The notes beneath the pieces were generated by a model. The model was given only the letters and a program-made list of their open reading frames with translations. It did no database searches and had not been told where the DNA came from. A stretch of 7,063 nucleotides of DNA from Planctomycetaceae bacterium (GTDB lineage: Bacteria; Planctomycetota; Planctomycetia; Pirellulales; Thermoguttaceae), in the NCBI GenBank assembly GCA_031276415.1, contig JAISNF010000512.1, positions 1-7,063 of the forward strand. Direction: 5' to 3'. The position numbers were made by a program, and so were the translations under genes. Shown here in pieces: positions 1-4,965 of this stretch; positions within the stretch are counted from its first letter, which is position 1; every line of letters begins with the position of its first letter.

Positions 1-413
1 GAATTACTGATGGACTTAGCAATCAGTTCTTTGTTGGTGAAAAACACATTTCACAAGTCAATCTGGGAGTATGTAACAAATCGGGTGATACAGATGGCGC
101 ACATGCAGGTGACTGTTCCTATTTGGGAGGAACGTTGTGGCATGATTATCGAACACCCGCAATGGCGAGGGCAACTGCCCATTGGGATTGGGATTATGTA
201 GGTTCTCCGGTTTGGTTCCCATTAGCAATCAGCCCAACCGATAAACCGACAACCAGAGCCTATCAAAGTGGATTTGGAAGTTATCATCCGGGGATTTGCC
301 AATTTCTTTTGGGTGATGGCGTAGTTCGTGGTGTTAATGTGACAACGCCGGTTGAACCTGTCCTAGTCCCTTATAGCGATGTTGAAGACGGAAAAACCGC
401 AACATTGGACTAA
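1..413 (+). CDS. DUF1559 (H-X9-DG) pseudopilin-like protein, C-terminal part
   Basis: The reading frame is open from base 3 to the TAA at 411-413 and has no start inside the window, so only the last 136 residues are seen. The first residues read ITDGLSNQFFVGEKHIS, the conserved 'ITDG-SN-F-GEK' block of DUF1559 proteins. Near the end is the diagnostic H-X9-DG motif, HPGICQFLLGDG (about residues 97-108 of the visible part), followed by VRGVN and a tail ending in VEDGKTATLD, like the 'DG--VSLP' tails common in the family. Family members normally start with a type IV pilin/type II secretion-like prepilin signal and a transmembrane helix, and are thought to be exported. Their exact role is unknown, and planctomycete genomes carry many paralogs. 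The N-terminal prepilin part should lie just left of the window. This gene is the main taxonomic clue here. An internal ATG at 123 is not the start, because conserved family sequence continues upstream of it. Confidence 0.88.
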   Translation, partial: ITDGLSNQFFVGEKHISQVNLGVCNKSGDTDGAHAGDCSYLGGTLWHDYRTPAMARATAHWDWDYVGSPVWFPLAISPTDKPTTRAYQSGFGSYHPGICQFLLGDGVVRGVNVTTPVEPVLVPYSDVEDGKTATLD

Positions 414-470
414 ACGTAACTATCTGCTCTAAAAGTGAGGTAACATTTCAATGTTTCCGGCGGTTTGAAA

Positions 471-502
471 GTAGGCGACATTTCACTGGAAATGTCGCCT
501 AC
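471..502. terminator. Perfect 14-bp hairpin, possible terminator of the DUF1559 gene
   Basis: GTAGGCGACATTTC (471-484) is exactly complementary to GAAATGTCGCCTAC (489-502) with an ACTG tetraloop. It begins 57 nt after the DUF1559 stop codon, a sensible place for a 3' end or mRNA-stabilising structure. No T-run follows (CTAACGATT), so it is not a textbook rho-independent terminator. It could also be a REP-like palindrome. Confidence 0.45.
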
Positions 503-560
503 CTAACGATTACAAATTCAAAAGGTAGCCAATGTTTCGGCAATAAATGTAGAATAAATT

Positions 561-577
561 TGACCCCTTGTGGGTCA
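561..577. repeat. GACCCC hairpin, copy 1
   Basis: TGACCC (561-566) pairs with GGGTCA (572-577) around CTTGT. AT-rich flanks TAAAT and ATTTA can extend the helix across a small internal loop. This is the first of three related hairpins. It has lost one G in the right arm compared with copies 2 and 3, shortening the core to 6 bp. Confidence 0.7.
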
Positions 578-612
578 CATATTTATAGAACAAATGGAAT
601 TTTATTTATATT

Positions 613-630
613 CGACCCCTTATGGGGTCG
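613..630. repeat. GACCCC hairpin, copy 2
   Basis: CGACCCC (613-619) pairs with GGGGTCG (624-630) around TTAT. Flanks TATAT (607-611) and ATATA (632-636) extend the stem past one mismatch. The closing pair is C-G, where copies 1 and 3 have T-A: both arms changed together. It starts 52 bp after copy 1. Confidence 0.75.
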
Positions 631-665
631 CATATAAAAATACAACATTGGGGACTATAAATATT

Positions 666-683
666 TGACCCCTTGCGGGGTCA
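666..683. repeat. GACCCC hairpin, copy 3
   Basis: TGACCCC (666-672) pairs with GGGGTCA (677-683) around TTGC. It starts 53 bp after copy 2. The sequence between copies is AT-rich and not clearly conserved, so only the hairpin and its spacing repeat. Confidence 0.75.
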
Positions 684-699
684 GATTTAATGGCGAGTT

Positions 700-819
700 T
701 CGCAATGCGGAATTATAAATGTTTTGGCGATTCGGTTTTCGTTTTGGGACAAAATCAACAGATTTTGACGGGATCAACAGAATTTACAGGATTGGTAAAT
801 AGAATAATTCCGCTTGCGA
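700..819. repeat. Imperfect inverted repeat bounding the first 64-bp repeat copy
   Basis: TCGCAATGCGGAATTAT (700-716) is matched in inverted orientation by ATAATTCCGCTTGCGA (804-819), identical apart from one extra T in the left arm. Similarity continues weakly outward (GGCGAG on the left, CTATCC on the right). The arms enclose about 87 bp that includes the 64-bp dispersed repeat, giving a small MITE-like shape of roughly 120-135 bp. I do not see a clear target-site duplication, and the other copy of the 64-bp repeat lacks these arms. Confidence 0.5.
730..793 (+). repeat. 64-bp dispersed repeat, copy 1
   Basis: This stretch runs from ATTCGGTTTTCGTTTT to AATTTACAGGATT. It matches the reverse complement of 4667-4730 over the same 64-bp length with 6 mismatches and no gaps (58/64). 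Both copies are noncoding. The tail (GGGATCAACAGAATTTACAGGATT-like) recalls the 'AACAGGATTTACAGGATT' intergenic repeats seen in many bacterial genomes; that comparison is from memory. Confidence 0.8.
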
Positions 820-921
820 ACTATCCACTATCGTATATTGTCCTTTCAATGCGTAGGAAAATTATCATCAAGCGTTGCGACCTAAATTGTAACTATATTT
901 TGATTCTAATTAAAAAAATTC

Positions 922-943
922 GCTCTGTGTCCTCTGTGGTTAA
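922..943 (+). repeat. CTCTGTG/CCTCTGTGG intergenic repeat motif
   Basis: CTCTGTGTCCTCTGTGG followed by TTAAT is a short internally repeated motif (CTCTGTG twice, 9 bp apart). Very similar strings occur between genes in several unrelated phyla. I recognise it from memory as a recurrent intergenic repeat of unknown role. Only one copy is present here. Confidence 0.45.
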
Positions 944-953
944 TAAAAAACTT

Positions 954-1012
954 TTGCGTTAATTTCGTAAAAGTTTGCGTTATTTGCTCAAAAGATTGCG
1001 TTATTTTCGCAA
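954..1012 (+). repeat. 21-bp tandem repeat, about three copies
   Basis: TTGCGTT recurs at 954, 975 and 996, an exact 21-bp period. Each unit continues as an AT-rich tail resembling ATTTCGTAAAAG, ending in CGCAAA in the last copy. The units are degenerate outside the TTGCGTT core. The array directly follows the CTCTGTG motif and ends in an A-run (1011-1019). Confidence 0.65.
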
Positions 1013-1038
1013 AAAAAAATTCATTATTGGTAAATTAT

Positions 1039-1117
1039 TGTCCGCAGATAGACACAGATAATTTTTGGGTTTTATATTTTAAAAATCATCTGCGATTATC
1101 TGCGTCATCTGTGGACA
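1039..1117. terminator. Large imperfect hairpin, possible bidirectional terminator (ATCTGCG family)
   Basis: The 23-nt left arm (1039-1061) is complementary to the 22-nt right arm (1096-1117) apart from one bulged base, one mismatch and one G-T pair. The arms enclose a 34-nt AT-rich loop. On the + strand the right arm is followed at once by seven Ts (1118-1124), as in an intrinsic terminator for transcripts arriving from the DUF1559 side. On the - strand it lies 34 nt past the argS stop codon but lacks a T-run. The arms are two opposed copies of the ATCTGCG/ATCTGYGGACA family found again at 4836-4874 and 6137-6187, so it may be a repeat element serving as a terminator. Confidence 0.5.
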
Positions 1118-1151
1118 TTTTTTTGTGGCAAATAAAAATATTGTGAGCGGT

Positions 1152-2897
1152 TTACATTCTTTCAACAGTTTCAATACCGAGAAGTTCCAATCCTTTTTGC
1201 AAAGTTCTGGCGGTTAAATCACAAAGCAACAGTCGGCTTGTTTTGAGATTGTCGTCTGCCGCTTTCAACACCGGACACTGTTCAAAAAACACGGAATATT
1301 TGTTCGCTAATTCAAAAAGATAGGCGGTCAGAAAATTCGGACGATAATCGCGAAGAGCCAACTCAATTGCCTCGCCAAATTTCAGCAGTTCCAACGCCAA
1401 CGCTCGTTCTGCCGGTTCCGTTAAAAAGAGTTTTTCTGTTTTTGTTCGTATTTTTCGGACATCAATATTGCCTTTAACAAAAATACTTTGAACACGGGCA
1501 AATGCGTATTGCATATATGTTGCGGTATTGCCGTTCATTGCCAGCATTTTATCGTAACTGAAAACGTAATCGCTTTCGCGATTTTGAGACAAATCGGCAT
1601 ACACGATAGCACCGATACCGATTCGGCGTGCCGTTTCAATTTGTTCCGCTTCAATTTGTTTTGTTTCGGAGCAACCGGATTTATCATTTGACCGAACGAT
1701 TTCCAACGCCCGTTTTTCTGCTTCATTAAGTAGTCCGTTTAGTCCCACCGTATCACCGCTTCGCGTTTTGAACGGTTTACCGTCTTCGCCCAACACGGTA
1801 CCAAATTTAATGTGCGTTAATTCGATCTTTTCAATTCCTGCCAGCCGTACCGTTTTGAAAAGATGTTCAAAATGAAGCGACTGCCGGAAATCAACCACGT
1901 ACAAAATTGCGTCCGGTTTGAATGTTTCCAGCCGATAACGAATTGTCGCCAGATCGGTTGTTCCGTACAAAAATGCACCGTCTTTTTTTCGTATCAACAT
2001 CGGAACTTCTTCACCGTCGAAAAAAACACCGACCGCACCTTCGGTTTCCCGTGCAATTCCGCGTTTCAATAAATCATCAACAACATCGCCAAGCATATTG
2101 TGATAAAAACTCTCGCCTAATGTATAATCGAACGAAATATGAAGCCGTTGATAAATCCGGTTAATTTCGTCCATTGAATAAGGCAACACCTCGTTCCATA
2201 TCCTAAGATTTTCAACGTTTCCGGCGTGTAATTTTGCTGTTTCCGACAATACCGCCGCCGCCATTTCTTCATTCGGTTCATCCACTTTTTGACGGACAAG
2301 ACGGTAAATCCGGCTCAGTTCTTCCACCGGATTTTTTTCGTAAGATTTTTGATCCAGAAAATTTTTGTAGCCGTAAATAATCATTCCGAATTGCGTTCCC
2401 CAGTCGCCGAGATGATTATCCGTAACAACACGATGCCCCTGAAACCGCAACATCCGAGCCAACGCATTGCCAATAACCGTACTGCGAATATGACCAACAT
2501 GCATCGGCTTGGCAACATTGGGACCGGAATAATCGACAACATAAGTTTTTCGTTTCGACGGTTCAATAAGCGCAACACCAAGCCGGTTTTCATCGTCAAC
2601 CGCTTTGCGCAACAAATCAACCAGAAATTCATTTCGTAACCGAAGATTGATAAAACCCGGTCCGGCAATTTCCGGCGGTTGACATAAATCGTCTATTTTT
2701 AATTGCGCAACAATTTCTTTGGCAACATCACGCGGAGATTTCGACAATTTCTTTGCTAATGGCATTGCGAAATTCGCCTGAAAATCACCGAATTTTGCAT
2801 CTTGAGAAGGTCGAATCAAATCAAGATAGAGTTCAGGATCATCAATAAGTCCTGCCAACGCCAAACGAAAACGATCTTTGAGTATGTTTAAAATCAT
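1152..2897 (-). CDS. argS: Arginyl-tRNA synthetase
   Basis: This cytoplasmic class I aminoacyl-tRNA synthetase uses ATP to charge tRNA-Arg with arginine. The 581-residue length is normal for bacterial ArgS. Residues 1-95 form the N-terminal additional domain that binds the tRNA elbow (FGDFQANFAM at 36-45; GPGFINLRL at 79-87). The catalytic domain begins at DYSGPNVAKPMHVGH, whose HVGH (133-136) is the HIGH signature, followed by NHLGDWGTQFG (161-171). FKTRSG at 376-381 lies where the KMSKS loop is expected; degenerate forms are usual in ArgS. The anticodon-binding DALR domain occupies about 455-581, with MQYAFARVQSI and the typical end LLGIETVERM. The ATG at 2895-2897 fits the family N-terminus, but its Shine-Dalgarno is weak (AGG about 14 nt upstream). 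The gene lies 145 bp downstream of lutB on the same strand; co-transcription is possible but unsupported. No frameshift or missing catalytic motif is seen. Confidence 0.97.
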   Translation of the reverse strand: MILNILKDRFRLALAGLIDDPELYLDLIRPSQDAKFGDFQANFAMPLAKKLSKSPRDVAKEIVAQLKIDDLCQPPEIAGPGFINLRLRNEFLVDLLRKAVDDENRLGVALIEPSKRKTYVVDYSGPNVAKPMHVGHIRSTVIGNALARMLRFQGHRVVTDNHLGDWGTQFGMIIYGYKNFLDQKSYEKNPVEELSRIYRLVRQKVDEPNEEMAAAVLSETAKLHAGNVENLRIWNEVLPYSMDEINRIYQRLHISFDYTLGESFYHNMLGDVVDDLLKRGIARETEGAVGVFFDGEEVPMLIRKKDGAFLYGTTDLATIRYRLETFKPDAILYVVDFRQSLHFEHLFKTVRLAGIEKIELTHIKFGTVLGEDGKPFKTRSGDTVGLNGLLNEAEKRALEIVRSNDKSGCSETKQIEAEQIETARRIGIGAIVYADLSQNRESDYVFSYDKMLAMNGNTATYMQYAFARVQSIFVKGNIDVRKIRTKTEKLFLTEPAERALALELLKFGEAIELALRDYRPNFLTAYLFELANKYSVFFEQCPVLKAADDNLKTSRLLLCDLTARTLQKGLELLGIETVERM

Positions 2898-2990
2898 AAC
2901 AATAACAAATACCTGATTTTAATATTGTGTCTTTAATAAAACATTCTTGCAACAATTTTTTTGCAACATTTTTTAAAAATGAATAATGAA

Positions 2991-3018
2991 CAAACAAACA
3001 AACAAATAAACAAATAAA
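2991..3018 (-). repeat. Tetranucleotide microsatellite (CAAA/TAAA)7
   Basis: Seven uninterrupted 4-bp units lie between lutB and argS: four CAAA, then TAAA, CAAA and TAAA. The tract is in the 145-bp gap, 93 bp upstream of the argS start codon and 24 bp beyond the lutB stop. It is a simple-sequence tract that could vary in length by slippage. Whether this affects argS expression cannot be told from sequence. Confidence 0.8.
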
Positions 3019-3042
3019 CGAAACATTTTCTAGTGTCGGTTT

Positions 3043-4446
3043 CTAATGTCTGTTGGCTGCCCACCATGCGCGGAAAGAACCTTCTTTGGGCGGTTTGGGC
3101 AATGCTCTGCCGCGAGTCCAGGCTCCGAGTTTATCGGGATGCCAGGGTAAAAACGGAACAGTTCGAATGCCGAGTTTGAGAAAACGCATTAAAAATCGGA
3201 AACGAAAACCGGTTTGCATCCAGAATGCGTAATTGCGCCACGTTAATGTTTCAATCCAATTTCCTGCGGGCGTTTTGGCGTTCACTGCTTTTTTGCGAAG
3301 CCGAACAAGGAGATGAGCCAAATCAATTTTTACCGGACAAATAGAACTACACGCCCCACACAATGAACAGGCAAACGGTAATTTCCATGCTGTTTTGATG
3401 CCGAGTAATTGTGGAACTAAAACGGAACCCAGCGGTCCCGGATAAACCCAACCGTAAGCCCAACCGCCGACATGACGATAAACCGGACAATTATTCATAC
3501 AAAGACCGCAACGAATACATTGCAGGATTTCGCGAAACTCACGATCTTTTAGGGCGTTTGTCCGTCCGTTATCGACAAGAATCAAATACATTTCACGTTC
3601 AGGAGCGGGACCGTTAAAGAGGTGAACATAAGATGTTAATTTCTGACCGGTTCCCATTCGGGGCAACATGTTCAAAAATAACGGTAAATCATCAAGTCTT
3701 GGAATAATTTTTTCAATTCCCATCAAGGCGATATGAACTTTGGGCGAAGAGGTTGAAAGTCCGATATTGCCTTCATTTTCGATTAGGGCGAGAGTTCCGG
3801 TTTCGGCGATACCGAAGTTGACGCCGGAAAATCCGAGATCGGCGTGAACAAATTCCTGTCGTAATTTTTTTCGGGCGATAGCGGTCAATTCTTCATGAAC
3901 CGCCGTGTATTTTTCGCCGAGTTTATTCGCAAAGAGTTGTCCGATTTCCGAAGCCGATAAATGTAACGCCGGTGTAACAATATGTGTTGGTCGTTGTCCG
4001 GCAAGTTGGACGATATATTCACCTAAATCGGTTTCGAGTGCTTTAATTCCGTGCTGTTCCAGAAAATGATTTAATCCGATTTCTTCGCTAACCATTGATT
4101 TGGCTTTTACTGCGGTTTTAACGTTATATTTTTTCGCCAAATCAAGAATCAGGTTATTGGCATCGGCGGCATCGGCAGCCCAAAGAACTTTCACGTTTTT
4201 TGTTTCGAGTTTTGTTACGAATTGTTCGAGAAGCGTATCAAGATTCGCCAGAACATACTCTTTAATATCGTGTGCGGATTGCCGCCAAGATTGCCAATCA
4301 TTGATTGCCCAGCAAACATTCAGATTGCCCTCCGCAGAACGAAGCGATGTAGGCATCAACGATTTAGGACCATTCGCCTCCGAAAGTCCCTTCGTTTCCT
4401 TAACAAGAAATTCCGCACCGCTCATATTCATTATATTTATTGACAT
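3043..4446 (-). CDS. lutB: LutB-type lactate utilization iron-sulfur protein
   Basis: LutB (LldF/YkgF family) is the iron-sulfur subunit of the cytoplasmic LutABC complex that oxidises L-lactate to pyruvate. From the chosen start the protein has 467 residues, the usual length. A LUD (DUF162) domain spans about 60-295, with FVHADLGFSGVNFGIAET near 199-216. A ferredoxin-like module follows with two CxxCxxCxxxCP motifs: C310, C313, C316, C320 and C360, C363, C366, C370, enough for two 4Fe-4S clusters. The GWVYPGPLG segment between them and the tryptophan-rich C-terminal tail are typical. The frame extends to a GTG at 4464, but the ATG at 4444-4446 has a good Shine-Dalgarno (GGAG, 5-nt spacer), so I start there. 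LutA and LutC, normally adjacent, are absent: argS lies downstream, and a 519-bp noncoding gap then a transporter lie upstream. They may be elsewhere, or this could be a stand-alone LUD/ferredoxin oxidoreductase with another substrate. Confidence 0.92.
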   Translation of the reverse strand: MSINIMNMSGAEFLVKETKGLSEANGPKSLMPTSLRSAEGNLNVCWAINDWQSWRQSAHDIKEYVLANLDTLLEQFVTKLETKNVKVLWAADAADANNLILDLAKKYNVKTAVKAKSMVSEEIGLNHFLEQHGIKALETDLGEYIVQLAGQRPTHIVTPALHLSASEIGQLFANKLGEKYTAVHEELTAIARKKLRQEFVHADLGFSGVNFGIAETGTLALIENEGNIGLSTSSPKVHIALMGIEKIIPRLDDLPLFLNMLPRMGTGQKLTSYVHLFNGPAPEREMYLILVDNGRTNALKDREFREILQCIRCGLCMNNCPVYRHVGGWAYGWVYPGPLGSVLVPQLLGIKTAWKLPFACSLCGACSSICPVKIDLAHLLVRLRKKAVNAKTPAGNWIETLTWRNYAFWMQTGFRFRFLMRFLKLGIRTVPFLPWHPDKLGAWTRGRALPKPPKEGSFRAWWAANRH

Positions 4447-4451
4447 AAAAT

Positions 4452-4455
4452 CTCC
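4452..4455 (-). promoter_or_regulatory. Shine-Dalgarno of lutB that decides its start
   Basis: Read on the minus strand, GGAG is followed by ATTTT and then ATG (4446-4444). This ideal spacing favours the ATG over the in-frame GTG at 4464, which lies upstream of this site and has no comparable purine-rich site of its own. Confidence 0.75.
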
Positions 4456-4505
4456 ATTTTCCACAAAATTGGTTCAATTAAAAATTTTTTGAATCGAAAA
4501 AAATT

Positions 4506-4556
4506 AAAACAATTTTTCAAAACAATTTTTCAAAATAACTTTCCAAATAACTTTCC
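4506..4556. repeat. Degenerate 13-bp tandem repeat, two pairs of units
   Basis: AAAACAATTTTTC occurs twice in direct succession (4506-4518, 4519-4531). AAAATAACTTTCC (4532-4544) and a 12-bp form, AAATAACTTTCC (4545-4556), follow. All four units appear derived from one 13-bp sequence. The array lies 60-110 bp upstream of the lutB start codon, within range of its promoter or 5' untranslated region. Confidence 0.7.
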
Positions 4557-4666
4557 AAAACAATTATTATAAAATTATGACATTCATAAGAATAGTTTAG
4601 AATATACTCATTCCACATTAAAATTCAATTTTTTGTTAGAATATATCACGAGAAGATTCTTTTGAA

Positions 4667-4730
4667 AATCCTGTAAATTTTGTTGATCCCGTAAAAATCT
4701 ATTGGTCTTGTCCAAAAACGAAAACCGAAT
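4667..4730 (-). repeat. 64-bp dispersed repeat, copy 2 (inverted)
   Basis: The reverse complement of this stretch aligns without gaps to 730-793, with 6 differences in 64 positions. The two copies are about 3.9 kb apart in opposite orientation, flanking argS and lutB. Similarity falls off sharply on the 5' side of the repeat and fades within a few bases on the 3' side, so the 64 bp look like a real unit boundary. Confidence 0.8.
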
Positions 4731-4801
4731 TGTCAATTGTGAAAAGTTATAGTATAGACGAAATTTAAATTTTTAGAAGTTCTCGTTGATAATTTTTGAG
4801 A

Positions 4802-4827
4802 AAATGTTGTGTGCAAATGTTGTGTGC
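4802..4827. repeat. Perfect 13-bp tandem duplication
   Basis: AAATGTTGTGTGC occurs twice head to tail (4802-4814, 4815-4827) with a partial third unit (AATGT). It is noncoding and immediately precedes the ATCTGCG-family copy at 4836. Confidence 0.8.
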
Positions 4828-4835
4828 AATGTTTT

Positions 4836-4874
4836 TAAAAATAATCGGCGATCATCAGCGCAATCTGCGGACAA
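4836..4874 (+). repeat. ATCTGCG-family dispersed repeat, copy B
   Basis: This copy consists of TAAAAATAATCGGCG, ATCATCAGCG and CAATCTGCGGACAAT run together. It aligns with the right arm at 1080-1118 (AAAAATCATCTGCG, ATTATCTGCG, TCATCTGTGGACA). It is slightly diverged but keeps the leading A-run, the ATC-GCG steps and the CTGCGGACA end. It lies 92 bp past the 3' end of the eamA-family gene. Confidence 0.65.
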
Positions 4875-4965
4875 TTTTTTATTTTCAAGGATTTTTTCAT
4901 GGATTTGCGGTTAAGAAAAGCGTCTGTTACATTAAAAGGGAAGTAGTATTTTGCCGAAACGTTGT

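Larger units (their letters stand above)
414..1151. other. Convergent intergenic region, repeat-rich, no credible gene
   Basis: This 738-bp gap lies between the 3' ends of the DUF1559 gene and argS. I see no protein gene: the longest open frame (690-962) is built across repeats, has no ribosome binding site and resembles nothing known to me. The gap holds, in order, a perfect 14-bp hairpin, three GACCCC hairpins, one copy of a 64-bp dispersed repeat bounded by an imperfect inverted repeat, a CTCTGTGTCCTCTGTGG motif, a 21-bp tandem repeat and a large imperfect hairpin just beyond argS. Each is listed separately. Confidence 0.7.
4447..4965. other. Repeat-rich, AT-rich gap upstream of lutB, no gene
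   Basis: This 519-bp stretch separates the eamA-family gene from lutB and must hold the lutB promoter if the two are not co-transcribed. I see no credible gene: a small + frame at 4796-5026 runs over repeats and then antisense into the transporter. A TATAAT-like hexamer reads on the minus strand at 4571-4566, but no good -35 sits at the right distance. The gap contains a 13-bp degenerate tandem repeat, the second 64-bp repeat copy, a perfect 13-bp duplication and an ATCTGCG-family copy. Confidence 0.65.

Noticed and set aside
561..683. CRISPR array
   Set aside because: The spacing is regular, but the repeated part is only a 16-18-bp hairpin, the intervening DNA is uniformly AT-rich, and no cas gene is in the window.
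690..962. 90-codon plus-strand open frame in the gap after the DUF1559 gene
   Set aside because: It runs through the 64-bp repeat, the inverted-repeat arms and the CTCTGTG motif, has no Shine-Dalgarno, and encodes nothing recognisable.
1488..2668. Several open frames on both strands within argS, and others antisense to lutB
   Set aside because: They are shadows of the argS and lutB reading frames; they have no independent start signals or recognisable products.
2898..3042. lutB-argS operon
   Set aside because: The genes share a strand, but the 145-bp gap with a microsatellite and the unrelated functions do not support co-transcription; it is left open rather than claimed.
4447..4464. GTG at 4464 as the lutB start (six extra residues)
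   Set aside because: The ideal GGAG site lies between this GTG and the ATG at 4446, so it would sit inside the coding sequence; the ATG fits better.
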